64,000 bases of DNA, from NCBI RefSeq assembly GCF_042676185.1, contig NZ_JBHTJT010000051.1:248001-312000 (forward strand), given 5' to 3'. How positions within the stretch are numbered: position 1 is the first letter of the stretch; the number at the start of each line of letters is the position of its first letter. The position numbers and the translations under genes are program-made. This DNA comes from Tropicimonas aquimaris (lineage in GTDB: Bacteria; Pseudomonadota; Alphaproteobacteria; Rhodobacterales; Rhodobacteraceae). This document shows positions 1 through 8,186 of this stretch, in pieces. The notes under the pieces are model-generated. The model worked only from the letters and a program-made list of their open reading frames with translations, did no database searches and was not told where the DNA came from.

Positions 1-72
1 AGCGACGCCCCCGAGAAGCAGCCCCAGCACTTTGCGCCGGGTGGGTTCACTCGCCAGTGCCAGACATGTCAT
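1..72 (-). CDS. MlaC-like periplasmic phospholipid-binding protein, N-terminus only (runs off window)
   Basis: Only 24 codons lie in the window. Read on the minus strand from the ATG at 72, the peptide starts MTCLALASEPTRRKVLGLLL and goes on GGVA. This looks like an export signal with a twin-arginine-like TRRKVLG motif before a hydrophobic core. The start lies inside the 3' end of mlaA, giving a 26-base overlap in another frame. In Rhodobacterales a ToluenE-tolerance/MlaC-type lipid-binding protein commonly follows mlaA, and that context is the only basis for the functional name. If correct, the product would shuttle phospholipid between the outer-membrane MlaA complex and the inner-membrane MlaFEDB transporter. 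What is seen is a signal-like peptide in the right place; the identity is inferred. Confidence 0.45.
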   Translation of the reverse strand, partial: MTCLALASEPTRRKVLGLLLGGVA

Positions 73-925
73 CGCCATAGATATCCTCGTAGGGGTCAAA
101 ATAATCTTCTTCTGCAACTTCGCCGCGCCCAAGCTCGAAGCGGCGGTTCTGGAGATAGATCAGCCGGGTCTGGGCGTAGCTGTCGGCCGAGTCGTAGAGA
201 ACGGAATCCACCGTCTCGGAATACCGCAGCCGGTCTGTCGCCTCGCCGGCCCAGGTGAAACCGTTGGCGACGAGGTTCTGCGGCCACGGGAACAAATACC
301 ACAGCGGATTGCCCGCGAAGTCCACCGCCATTCCCACGGTGTCACGCCGAGTTGAGGGGCCAATCACCGGCAGTTCTTGGTAGGGACCCTCGGGCACGCC
401 CCAGACGTGCAGCGTCTCGCCGAAGTCGGTGTCGATCTCGGGCAGGCCTGCGGCGCGGGCCACGTCGAACAGGCCGAACACGCCGATGGTGGAGTTGATG
501 CCGAGCCGCAACGTATTGTGCGCCGCATCGCCAGGGCGCACCTGCAGCAGGCTGTTGGCGATGCGCCGCGGGTTGTCCAGGTTGGCGCCGAAGTTGGCGA
601 CCATGATCAGCAGCGGGCCGGGCCCCTCCAGCGGCGCCTCTTCCACGGCAATTACCGTGCTGTCGTCCATCGCCTCGGGCGCGTCTGCCAAGATCTGCGC
701 CGGGCTCTCGGCCTCCGACCCGCCGCCCAGCACGCGCTCATCGAGCCGCTTGTTGAACTCGTGGACCTCGCGATTGCTGGCCTCATTGGGGTCGTTGATG
801 CCGCTGGGGATCGCCGCCGGGCCGCATCCCGCCGGAACCAGCATGAGACCGGACAAAGCGATTGCACTCAGACGGCAGGGAAAATATCCGGTGTGAAACT
901 TCATTGGAATTATCAAACGCTTCAT
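47..925 (-). CDS. mlaA: MlaA (VacJ) family outer-membrane lipoprotein
   Basis: A 292-residue MlaA/VacJ family protein. The family removes mislocalised phospholipid from the outer leaflet of the outer membrane and passes it to MlaC, preserving lipid asymmetry. The N-terminus is hydrophobic and ends in PAGC at Cys34, a lipobox with an unusual Pro at -3. Family landmarks are DPNEASNREVHEFNK near residue 45, NFGANLDNPRRIANSLLQ in the middle and GFLFDVAR-like and YLFPWPQN-like segments downstream. The stretch after the first motif (about residues 60-95) is acidic and longer than usual. Start codons at 925, 928 and 904 are all possible; 925 or 928 is preferred because it leaves a complete signal peptide, but no strong ribosome site is visible. 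The downstream MlaC-like gene begins inside its 3' end, suggesting translational coupling. Confidence 0.9.
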   Translation of the reverse strand: MKRLIIPMKFHTGYFPCRLSAIALSGLMLVPAGCGPAAIPSGINDPNEASNREVHEFNKRLDERVLGGGSEAESPAQILADAPEAMDDSTVIAVEEAPLEGPGPLLIMVANFGANLDNPRRIANSLLQVRPGDAAHNTLRLGINSTIGVFGLFDVARAAGLPEIDTDFGETLHVWGVPEGPYQELPVIGPSTRRDTVGMAVDFAGNPLWYLFPWPQNLVANGFTWAGEATDRLRYSETVDSVLYDSADSYAQTRLIYLQNRRFELGRGEVAEEDYFDPYEDIYGDDMSGTGE

Positions 926-1035
926 CATAGTTTGCCATCCGAGGCTGACCAAAGACCCGCCGGCCCCATTGTTCGTGCAACGTAGCGATGGGGATGGTGA
1001 GTGACAACCGGCCGAACACGAGGAGACCGGCGAGA

Positions 1036-2772
1036 ATGCGCGCACCTGACACAAGAGCCGGACGGCAAGAGCTTCAGCAAGCACGAGCCCAGAGTCGCAG
1101 CCTCTTCACATCCGCGTTCCTGTTCTCGATCTTCGTCAACCTCCTGATGCTGACCGGCCCCCTCTACATGCTGCAGATCTACGACCGGGTGCTCGGCTCG
1201 CGCTCCGAGGAGACGCTGCTGGCGCTGTCGGTGTTGGTGGCGTTCCTCTACCTGATGATGGGTTTGCTGGATTATGCGCGTGGCCGGGTGATGGCCCGGG
1301 CTGGCGCGCGTTTCCAGACCCTGCTGGACAGCCGCGTTTTCTCGGCGGTGCTGCGCAGCGAAACCGGCCGTCCCGGCGCCGAAGCGGCGCAGACCGGTCT
1401 GCGCGATCTCGAGATTGTCCAGCGTTTCCTCGGCTCGCCGGCGCTGCTCGCCTTTTTCGACATGCCCTGGACGCCGATCTTCCTGTTCGCGATCTTCATC
1501 TTCCATCCCTGGCTCGGCGCGCTCGCCGTCGCCGGTGGCATTACGCTGGTCTGCGTGACGCTGCTCAACCAGTGGCGCACCCGGCAGCCGGCGCTGGAAG
1601 CCGCCGGCATGAACCAGCGCGCGGAGCGGATGTCCGACCAGATGCGCGACGAGGCCGAGGCTGTCGAGGCGCTCGGCATGCGCGGCTCGACCTTCGACCG
1701 CTGGCAGGTGGCGCGCGGCACGGCGATGGACCTGCAACTTTCCGCCTCCGACCGCGCCGGCGCCTTCACCTCGGCCACCAAGTCGCTCCGCCTGTTCCTG
1801 CAATCGGCGATGCTCGGTCTCGGTGCCTACCTCGTGCTTCAGAACGAACTGTCGGCCGGCGCCATGATTGCGGGCTCGATCCTGCTCGGCCGTGCTCTGG
1901 CGCCGGTGGAGCTTGCAATCGGCCAATGGGAGCTTCTGCAGCGAGCCTCGCGCGGCTGGCAGAACCTGATGCGGCTGCTGTCGGACGTGCCGCCGGAGAT
2001 CCAGCGCACGCCCCTGCCGCGCCCCGCCGCGCGGCTCGAGGGCCAACAGGTGACGGTGGTGCCGCCCGGCGAGAGCCAGGCTTCGCTCCGCATGGTCAGC
2101 TTCATGCTTCCGCCCGGCAAGGCGATGGGCGTGATCGGTCCCTCCGGCTCTGGCAAGACGACCCTCGCCCGCGCCATTACCGGCGTCTGGCGCTGTGCCG
2201 GCGGCAAGATCCGGCTCGATGGCGCGGCGCTCGATCAATACGATCCGGACGTCCTCGGCCAGCACATCGGCTACCTGCCGCAGCGGGTGACCCTGTTCGA
2301 CGGCACCATCGCCGAGAACATCGCCCGCCTTTCGACCCAGCCGGACCCGAAAAAGGTCGTGGAGGCGGCGCAGAAGGCCGCCGCCCACGAGATGATCCTC
2401 AAACTGCCGCAGGGCTACGATACCCCGCTCGTCTCTGCCTCCAACCGGCTCTCCGGCGGTCAAATCCAGCGGATCGGCCTGGCGCGCGCGCTCTACGGCG
2501 ATCCTGTGATCCTGGTGCTCGACGAGCCCAACTCGAACCTCGACAACGAGGGGTCTGAGGCGCTGAACCGTGCGATCCGGCAGATGAAGTCGGAGCAGCG
2601 ATCGGTTATCATCATGGCGCACCGCCCGGCGGCGATTCAGGAGTGCGAACTCCTGCTCGTCCTTGATGGCGGTATCCGCCGCGCCTTCGGACCGCGCGAC
2701 GAGGTTCTCTCCGAAGTGGTCCAGAACGCGGCCCAGATCCAGAGCTCCAAGGGGCAGGGAGGTGTTTCGTGA
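1036..2772 (+). CDS. Type I secretion system ABC transporter, permease fused to ATPase (PrtD-like)
   Basis: A 578-residue inner-membrane ABC exporter of the PrtD/type I secretion class. The N-terminal half is a six-helix transmembrane domain beginning with the hydrophobic stretch around FLFSIFVNLLML. The C-terminal half is the nucleotide-binding domain, with Walker A GPSGSGKTT at about residue 368, the signature LSGGQIQR at 472 and Walker B VILVLDEP at about 495. No N-terminal C39-like peptidase domain is present, so cargo is expected to carry an uncleaved C-terminal signal. The start at 1036 is chosen because AGGAGA lies 9 bases upstream; an earlier in-frame ATG at 988 has no such site. The gene overlaps the HlyD-family adaptor by 4 bases. 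No cargo gene is adjacent; the two RTX proteins at 33.7-36.3 kb are candidates. A TolC-like outer-membrane partner is not in the window. Confidence 0.93.
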   Translation: MRAPDTRAGRQELQQARAQSRSLFTSAFLFSIFVNLLMLTGPLYMLQIYDRVLGSRSEETLLALSVLVAFLYLMMGLLDYARGRVMARAGARFQTLLDSRVFSAVLRSETGRPGAEAAQTGLRDLEIVQRFLGSPALLAFFDMPWTPIFLFAIFIFHPWLGALAVAGGITLVCVTLLNQWRTRQPALEAAGMNQRAERMSDQMRDEAEAVEALGMRGSTFDRWQVARGTAMDLQLSASDRAGAFTSATKSLRLFLQSAMLGLGAYLVLQNELSAGAMIAGSILLGRALAPVELAIGQWELLQRASRGWQNLMRLLSDVPPEIQRTPLPRPAARLEGQQVTVVPPGESQASLRMVSFMLPPGKAMGVIGPSGSGKTTLARAITGVWRCAGGKIRLDGAALDQYDPDVLGQHIGYLPQRVTLFDGTIAENIARLSTQPDPKKVVEAAQKAAAHEMILKLPQGYDTPLVSASNRLSGGQIQRIGLARALYGDPVILVLDEPNSNLDNEGSEALNRAIRQMKSEQRSVIIMAHRPAAIQECELLLVLDGGIRRAFGPRDEVLSEVVQNAAQIQSSKGQGGVS

Positions 2773-4070
2773 GCATGCGCCAAATTCCGTCGGCCCGCGG
2801 GCCGCTGATCGTCGGCTTCGTCGCCCTGCTGATCCTGGTGGGCGGCTTCGGCACCTGGTCTGTGATGACCCATATCTCCGGCGCCATCGTGGCGCCCGGA
2901 CAACTCGAGGTGGAGCAGAACCGCCAGGTCGTCCAGCATCTGGATGGCGGCATCGTGGATGAGGTGCTCGTAGAGGAGGGCGATATGGTCGCCGCCGGTG
3001 ACGTGCTGATCCGGCTCGACCCGACCGACCTCAACTCCGAACTGGCCATCGTCGAGGGCCAGCTTTACGAGCTGATGGCGCGGATTGGACGGATGACGGC
3101 CGAACGCGACGGGCTCGAGGAGATCGAGTTTCATCCTGAACTGGTCGAGGTCGCCGGACAGCGAGAGGAGATCGCCGAGCTTCTTGAGGGGCAACTTCGG
3201 CTCTTCGAAGCGCGACTCACCACGATGGAGAAGGAATCGGAGCAGCTCGCGCGCCGTCGCGACCAGATCCAGTCGCAGGTGGAGGGCATCGATTCGCAAA
3301 CCAACGCACTCGGCGAGCAGCTGGAGCTGATCGACGAGGAACTGAGCGACCAGCAGTCGCTTCTCGACAGGGGGCTGGCACAATCTGCCCGTGTCCTGGC
3401 GCTACGCCGTGAAAAGGCCGGGCTCTCCGGCACCATCGGGGAGCTGACCGCGAGCCGCGCCGAGGCTCTCGGGCGGATGACGGAAATCGACATCGAAATC
3501 CTCAAGCTCGAAACCTCCCGCCGCGAGGAAGCCATCACCCGGATGCGCGACCTGCAATACAACCTTGTGGAGTTGATTGAGCGCCGCCAGAGCCTGCGCC
3601 AGCGGCTGGCGCGGATGGAGATCACCGCGCCGGCGTCGGGCATCGTCTATGGCATGGTCGTCAACACCCCGCGCTCGGTGGTGCGGCCGGCGGATCCGGT
3701 GGCCTATATCGTGCCGCAGGACCGGCCTCTGGTGATCGCCACACGGGTCGAGCCGATCCACGTCGACGAGGTGCACATCGGCCAGGACGTCGTGCTGCGC
3801 TTCTCTGCCTTCTCGTCGCGAACCACGCCCGAGATGAACGGGGTCGTGGCGAAGATCTCCGCAGACGCCTTCACCGACGAACGCACGATGGTGTCCTACT
3901 ATCGCGCCGAGATCGAACTGAAGGACGGCGAACTGGAGAAACTCGAGGGGCTGGAGATCATCCCCGGGATGCCGGTCGAGGCCTATATCCAGACCAACCA
4001 GCGGACGCCGATGGCCTACCTTCTCAAACCCTTCACCGACTATTTCAACAAGGCGTTCCGGGAAACCTGA
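2769..4070 (+). CDS. HlyD/PrtE family periplasmic adaptor of type I secretion
   Basis: A 433-residue membrane-fusion protein that would bridge the ABC exporter to a TolC-type channel. It has one N-terminal membrane helix (around residues 13-35, LIVGFVALLILVGGF). A short beta/lipoyl part follows with the VVQHLDGGIVDEVLVEEGD motif, then a long coiled-coil hairpin rich in Glu, Arg and Leu (about residues 90-280). The second lipoyl half (ITAPASGIVYGMVVNT) and a C-terminal beta-barrel domain ending in GMPVEAYI complete the HlyD plan. The start is GTG at 2769, overlapping the stop of the ATPase gene as GTGA; an ATG two codons later is an alternative. The overlap shows the two genes are made as a pair. 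Length and domain order are normal for the family. Confidence 0.93.
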   Translation: MSMRQIPSARGPLIVGFVALLILVGGFGTWSVMTHISGAIVAPGQLEVEQNRQVVQHLDGGIVDEVLVEEGDMVAAGDVLIRLDPTDLNSELAIVEGQLYELMARIGRMTAERDGLEEIEFHPELVEVAGQREEIAELLEGQLRLFEARLTTMEKESEQLARRRDQIQSQVEGIDSQTNALGEQLELIDEELSDQQSLLDRGLAQSARVLALRREKAGLSGTIGELTASRAEALGRMTEIDIEILKLETSRREEAITRMRDLQYNLVELIERRQSLRQRLARMEITAPASGIVYGMVVNTPRSVVRPADPVAYIVPQDRPLVIATRVEPIHVDEVHIGQDVVLRFSAFSSRTTPEMNGVVAKISADAFTDERTMVSYYRAEIELKDGELEKLEGLEIIPGMPVEAYIQTNQRTPMAYLLKPFTDYFNKAFRET

Positions 4071-4095
4071 CGCCCTCTCCAAAGGAGCGATGCCC

Positions 4096-4560
4096 ATGCC
4101 AGGCGTCATCGAAACCCGCCTCGCCGAACTCGGCGTGACCCTTCCCGACGCGCCCGCTCCGGCGGCGAACTATGTGCCTTTCGTGGTAGTTGGCGACCTC
4201 GTCTTCGTGTCCGGCCAGATCAGCGCCGGACCCGACGGACTCGTTACCGGCAAGCTCGGCGCCGACGTGGACGTGCCTGCGGGCGCGGCTGCGGCCAAGC
4301 TCTGCGCGCTCTCGCTCCTCGCCCAGTGCAAGGCCGCCTGCGGCGGCGACCTCGACCGACTGAAACGGGTGGTCAAACTGACCGGTTTCGTCAATTCCAC
4401 GGCCGATTTCACCGATCAGCCCAAGGTCGTGAACGGGGCGTCGGACTTCCTCGTCGAGGCGCTCGGCGACGCCGGCCGCCACTCCCGGTCCGCGGTCTCG
4501 GCGGCGGCCCTGCCCTTGGGCGTGGCGGTCGAGATCGAGGCGATCTTCCAGATCGACTGA
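4096..4560 (+). CDS. RidA family protein (YjgF/YER057c/UK114)
   Basis: A 154-residue RidA-superfamily protein. The best-known members hydrolyse reactive enamine/imine intermediates released by PLP enzymes, in the cytoplasm. The sequence has the family pattern: an N-terminal YVPFVVVGDLVFVSGQIS strand region, a central VVKLTGFVNS segment and the C-terminal SRSAVSAAALPLGVAVEIE run. The Arg in HSRSAV matches the conserved substrate-carboxylate-binding Arg region. It is about 25 residues longer at the N-terminus than canonical RidA, which fits the longer Atu1953-like subgroup. The ATG at 4096 is preferred over 4090 because AGGAG at 4083-4087 then sits 8 bases away. It is 25 bases after the HlyD gene and 30 before the phosphodiesterase gene. 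The exact subfamily substrate is not known. Confidence 0.9.
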   Translation: MPGVIETRLAELGVTLPDAPAPAANYVPFVVVGDLVFVSGQISAGPDGLVTGKLGADVDVPAGAAAAKLCALSLLAQCKAACGGDLDRLKRVVKLTGFVNSTADFTDQPKVVNGASDFLVEALGDAGRHSRSAVSAAALPLGVAVEIEAIFQID

Positions 4561-4590
4561 CCTAGGCAAACCATCACAGGCAGGCCCGCC

Positions 4591-5346
4591 ATGACGCTCC
4601 ATGCGGATTTCCTTTCACGCCCGATCGCGCACCGGGCGCTCCATGACCGCGCCGCCGGCCGGCCGGAGAATTCCCGCGCCGCCGTGCGCGCCGCGATCGC
4701 CGGGAATTACGGGATCGAGATCGATCTGCAGCTTTCGTCGGACGGGCAGCCAATGGTGTTCCACGACGACGACCTGAAGCGGCTGACCGGCGAGGACGGC
4801 CTGCTTCGGGGGCGCAGCGCCACCGAACTCGGCAAGATCGGCCTTCTCGGCGGCGAGGAGGGGATTCCGACTTTCGCAGAGATCCTCGAGCTGGTCGCCG
4901 GGCAGGTGCCCCTGCTGGTCGAGATAAAGGACCAGGACGGCGCGCTGGGGCCCGATGTCGGCCCCCTGGAAGAAGCGGTCGCGGAGGTGGCGAAGGGCTA
5001 TGCCGGCCCCATCGCCTTCATGTCCTTCAACCCCCACTCCATGATCGCCTTGGCTGCCCATGCGCCGGAAGCGGCGCGGGGTCTGACGACCTGCGCCTTT
5101 GAGGCGGCGGACTGGCCCGCGGTGCCCGAGGCGACCCGGACCCGGCTGGCCCGGATCGCCGATTTCGATGCGGCGGGCGCCAGCTTCATCAGCCATCATG
5201 CCCGCGATCTGGGCAATCCCGCCGTCGATGCGGTGCGGGCGCGCGGCGTGCCGGTGCTGTGCTGGACGATCCGCTCGACCGAGGCCGAGATGGAGGCGCG
5301 CCGGCTTGCCGACAACGTGACCTTCGAGGGCTACCTCGCGGCTTGA
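4591..5346 (+). CDS. Glycerophosphodiester phosphodiesterase family protein
   Basis: A 251-residue GDPD-domain protein expected to hydrolyse glycerophosphodiesters to glycerol-3-phosphate and an alcohol, with a divalent metal. Catalytic motifs are readable: HRALHDR near residue 14 with PENSRAA just after it, the EIDLQ metal-binding pair at about 43 and FHDDDLKRLT with the second catalytic His at about 58. LLVEIKD supplies the next Glu/Lys and VLCWTI is the late conserved strand. There is no signal peptide, so a cytoplasmic location is likely. The length is typical of bacterial cytoplasmic (UgpQ-like) members. It sits between ridA and the acyltransferase gene on the same strand with short gaps, so all may share a transcript. 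The substrate head group cannot be told from sequence. Confidence 0.92.
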   Translation: MTLHADFLSRPIAHRALHDRAAGRPENSRAAVRAAIAGNYGIEIDLQLSSDGQPMVFHDDDLKRLTGEDGLLRGRSATELGKIGLLGGEEGIPTFAEILELVAGQVPLLVEIKDQDGALGPDVGPLEEAVAEVAKGYAGPIAFMSFNPHSMIALAAHAPEAARGLTTCAFEAADWPAVPEATRTRLARIADFDAAGASFISHHARDLGNPAVDAVRARGVPVLCWTIRSTEAEMEARRLADNVTFEGYLAA

Positions 5347-5399
5347 TCCCGGCCCGGCCAGCGCCAAATGTAGGGCCGCCAACAGATCCGAAAGGCGCC

Positions 5400-6590
5400 A
5401 TGAGCCAGCCCGAGACTGCCATCGAGATACAGGTCCTGCCGTCGCTTGCCGTGATCCCGGCGGCCGAGTGGGACGCATGCGCCTGCCCCGAGGCAGCCGA
5501 CGGGTTCCGTCCGCTCGACCCCTTCACCACCCACCGCTTTCTCAGGGCGCTGGAGGAAAGCGGCTCGGTCGGTCCGGGCACCGGTTGGCAGCCTTCCTAC
5601 CTGGTGGCGCGGCTCGGTGGTGAGGTGATCGCCTGCGCGCCGCTCTACGCCAAGCAGCACAGCCAGGGCGAATACATCTTCGATCATTCCTGGGCGCAGG
5701 CCTACGAGAATGCCGGCGGCGATTATTACCCGAAGCTGCAGATCGCGGTACCCTTCACCCCAGCAACGGGGCGGCGGTTTCTGGTGAAGCCCGGCTTCGA
5801 ACAGATCGGCATGGGCGCGCTGGTCCAGGGCGCGGTGAAGCTTGCGACCGACAACGGCGTGTCCAGCCTGCACGCGACCTTCTGCACAGCCGACGAGGCC
5901 GCGGCGGGTCGGCAGATGGGCCTGATGCACCGCATCAGCCAGCAGTTTCACTGGGAGAACGCCGGCTACGAGGATTTCGACAGCTTCCTCGCCGCGCTTT
6001 CCTCCCGCAAGCGCAAGAACATCCGCAAGGAACGCGCGACCGCGCAAGGCTTCGGCGGGCTCATCCGGGCGCTCACCGGCGACGAGATCGAGCCGCATCA
6101 CTGGGATGATTTCTGGGTCTTCTATCAGGACACCGGCAGCCGCAAATGGGGCCAGCCCTACCTCACCCGCGCGTTCTTCGAAATCGCCCACGAGACCCTG
6201 CGCGACGACATCCTGCTCGTGCTGGCGGAACGGGAGGGGTTCAACGTCGCCGGCGCGCTCAACTTCATCGGCCGGCGCGCGCTCTACGGCCGTTACTGGG
6301 GCGCCCTCGAACGGCATCCCTGCCTGCATTTCGAGGCGTGCTATTATCAGGCCATCGACTTCGCGATCGCCCACGGCCTGGAGACGGTGGAGGCCGGGGC
6401 GCAGGGCGAGCACAAGCTGGCGCGCGGCTATCTGCCGGTGACCACCCACTCACTGCACTGGGCTGCGGATCCGGGCTTTGCCCGAGCCATTGCCGAGTTC
6501 CTGAAGGCCGAGGCGCGTGCCGTCGACGAGGAAATCGAGATCCTGACGAGCTATGGCCCGTTCAGGCGAACCGGGGAGGACCACGATTGA
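5400..6590 (+). CDS. GNAT/FemAB-like acyltransferase of the DUF482 (peptidogalycan biosynthesis) family
   Basis: A 396-residue protein of the family annotated as GNAT N-acetyltransferase or peptidogalycan biosynthesis protein (DUF482). The ATG at 5400 (peptide MSQPETAIEI) is the start that clears the preceding gene; an open frame extends upstream but overlaps the phosphodiesterase. Family-typical segments include PLDPFTTHRFLRALE, the basic SSRKRKNIRKER near residue 205 and GALNFIGRRALYGRYWG in the second acyltransferase fold. HPCLHFEACYYQAIDFAI and GAQGEHKLARGYLP complete the pattern. The fold resembles FemAB aminoacyl transferases, but no substrate is established for this family. It overlaps phhB by 3 bases at its stop codon, showing tight coupling. 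Confidence 0.88.
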   Translation: MSQPETAIEIQVLPSLAVIPAAEWDACACPEAADGFRPLDPFTTHRFLRALEESGSVGPGTGWQPSYLVARLGGEVIACAPLYAKQHSQGEYIFDHSWAQAYENAGGDYYPKLQIAVPFTPATGRRFLVKPGFEQIGMGALVQGAVKLATDNGVSSLHATFCTADEAAAGRQMGLMHRISQQFHWENAGYEDFDSFLAALSSRKRKNIRKERATAQGFGGLIRALTGDEIEPHHWDDFWVFYQDTGSRKWGQPYLTRAFFEIAHETLRDDILLVLAEREGFNVAGALNFIGRRALYGRYWGALERHPCLHFEACYYQAIDFAIAHGLETVEAGAQGEHKLARGYLPVTTHSLHWAADPGFARAIAEFLKAEARAVDEEIEILTSYGPFRRTGEDHD

Positions 6591-6871
6591 CCGATACCAT
6601 CGAACCCGCCGCACTGGAGCGGCTCCGCAACGCGGGCTGGACCCTGGAAGAGGGCGGCAAGGCGATCACCCGAAGCTTCCGCTTCGCCGATTTCGTCGAG
6701 GCCTTCGGCTGGATGACCCGCGTGGCGATCCACGCCGAGAAGCTGAACCATCATCCCGAGTGGAGCAATGTCTACCGCACGGTCGAGGTGCGGCTGACCA
6801 CCCATGACGCCGGCGGGCTGACCGAGCGGGACCGCAAGCTCGCCGAGGCGATGGACCGGCTGGCCGGCTGA
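6587..6871 (+). CDS. phhB: 4a-hydroxytetrahydrobiopterin dehydratase (PCD/DCoH)
   Basis: A 94-residue pterin-4a-carbinolamine dehydratase. It dehydrates 4a-hydroxytetrahydropterin formed by phenylalanine hydroxylase-type enzymes so that the pterin cofactor can be recycled. The hallmark EKLNHHPEWSNVY is present at about residues 50-62, with the two catalytic His residues, and the helix AFGWMTRVAIHAE precedes it. The usual start is TTG at 6587: it follows GGGGAGGA by about 6 bases and its TGA overlap with the previous gene (TTGA) is typical of coupled genes. No ATG gives a full-length product. No phenylalanine hydroxylase gene is in this window, so the electron-donor system served here is not visible. 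Confidence 0.93.
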   Translation: MTDTIEPAALERLRNAGWTLEEGGKAITRSFRFADFVEAFGWMTRVAIHAEKLNHHPEWSNVYRTVEVRLTTHDAGGLTERDRKLAEAMDRLAG

Positions 6872-6910
6872 TCCTGCCCCCGGACGAAACGGCGCCGCCC
6901 GCGTCACCAA

Positions 6911-6940
6911 TTGCCTTTCGCCGTCCCCCGGCGATAGGGT
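6911..6940 (+). promoter_or_regulatory. Candidate sigma70-type promoter before the flavoprotein gene
   Basis: TTGCCT at 6911-6916 and TAGGGT at 6935-6940 are separated by 18 bases and lie 35 bases before the ATG at 6975. The -35 box is good and the -10 box is weak. This is pattern matching only. Confidence 0.3.
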
Positions 6941-6974
6941 GCGCGCGCGATCACGCCAGTCCAAGGAGAAGCCC

Positions 6975-8186
6975 ATGTCGGGTATTGTCGTCGTTGGCGC
7001 CGGACAGGCCGGCTCCTCGCTCGTGGCGAAACTTCGGGCGGAAGGGTTCACCGGCAAGCTGACGCTGATTGGCGAGGAGCACGCGCCGCCCTACCAGCGC
7101 CCGCCGCTTTCAAAGAAATACCTTCTGGGCGAGATGGAGCTGGAGCGCCTTTACCTGCGACCCGAGGCCTTCTATGCCGAGAACGACATCACGCTGCTCA
7201 CCGACCGCCGGGTCCACGCGATCGACCTTGCGGACCGAAGGCTCGTGCTCGGCGGCGATACGCTCGCCTACGACCAGCTTGCGCTGACCACCGGCTCCAT
7301 CCCGCGGCGCCTGCCGCCGGCGATTGGCGGATTGCTTGGGGGGGTGCACGTGGTCCGTACCCTGCGCGACGTGGACCGGATCGCCACCGAGATCCGTCCC
7401 GGCGCGCGGGCCCTGATCGTCGGCGGCGGCTACATCGGGCTTGAGGCCGCGGCTGTGGCCTCGAAGCTGGGGCTGGACGTGACGCTTGTCGAGATGGCCG
7501 ACCGGATCCTGCAACGCGTCGCTGCGCCCGAGACCTCCAACTACTTCCGGGTGCTCCACCGCGGCCATGACGTCGATCTGCGCGAAGGCGTGGGGCTGGA
7601 GCGGCTCACGGGCGAGGATCGTGTCACCGGCGCGCGCCTGACCGACGGCACGCACCTGCCGGTGGACATGGTGATCGTCGGCATCGGCATCAGCCCGGCC
7701 ACCGAGCTGGCGGAGAACGCGGGGCTGACGATCGACAATGGCATCGCGGTGGACGCGCAGGGCCGCACCTCCGACGCCAATGTCTGGGCCGCGGGCGATT
7801 GCGCCTCCTTCCCCTGGCGTGACGGCCGGATCCGGCTGGAAAGCGTCCAGAACGCCATCGACCAGGCGGAACTCGTGGCGCGCAACATGCTCGGCGCGGC
7901 GGAGGCCTATGACCCGAAGGTCTGGTTCTGGTCGGATCAGTACGACGTGAAACTGCAGATCGCCGGTCTCAATACCGGGTATGACCGGGTCGTCATTCGC
8001 CCCGGCGGGCGCGATGGCGTGGTCTCGCACTGGTATTTCGCGGGCGAGAAACTGCTCGCCGTGGACGCGATGAACGATCCGCGCTCCTACATGGTCGGCA
8101 AGCGCCTGATCGATGCCGGCAGATCCGCCGACCCGGCCGCCATTGCGGACCCGGCCACCGACCTGAAGGACCTGATGAAGGCATGA
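6975..8186 (+). CDS. NAD(P)/FAD-dependent oxidoreductase, ferredoxin-reductase type
   Basis: A 403-residue flavoprotein of the putidaredoxin/rhodocoxin reductase group, which transfers electrons from NAD(P)H through FAD to a small [2Fe-2S] ferredoxin. The N-terminal FAD-binding motif is IVVVGAGQAGSSL (residues 3-15) and PPYQRPPLSKKYLLG follows at about 43. The NAD(P)-binding motif ALIVGGGYIGLEAA is at about 150 and NVWAAGDCASF near 275 contacts FAD. A C-terminal reductase domain (YDPKVWFWSDQYDVKLQIAG) is complete. The ATG at 6975 has AGGAGA upstream. The gene overlaps rsmD by 4 bases. Neither a ferredoxin nor a P450 or ring hydroxylase is nearby, so the electron acceptor is unknown. Confidence 0.9.
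   Translation: MSGIVVVGAGQAGSSLVAKLRAEGFTGKLTLIGEEHAPPYQRPPLSKKYLLGEMELERLYLRPEAFYAENDITLLTDRRVHAIDLADRRLVLGGDTLAYDQLALTTGSIPRRLPPAIGGLLGGVHVVRTLRDVDRIATEIRPGARALIVGGGYIGLEAAAVASKLGLDVTLVEMADRILQRVAAPETSNYFRVLHRGHDVDLREGVGLERLTGEDRVTGARLTDGTHLPVDMVIVGIGISPATELAENAGLTIDNGIAVDAQGRTSDANVWAAGDCASFPWRDGRIRLESVQNAIDQAELVARNMLGAAEAYDPKVWFWSDQYDVKLQIAGLNTGYDRVVIRPGGRDGVVSHWYFAGEKLLAVDAMNDPRSYMVGKRLIDAGRSADPAAIADPATDLKDLMKA

Noticed and set aside
925..2622. Long minus-strand open frame (565 codons) opposite the type I secretion ATPase
   Set aside because: It is a GC-rich antisense shadow of a clear ABC exporter; its peptide is His/Arg/Gln/Gly-rich low complexity without motifs.
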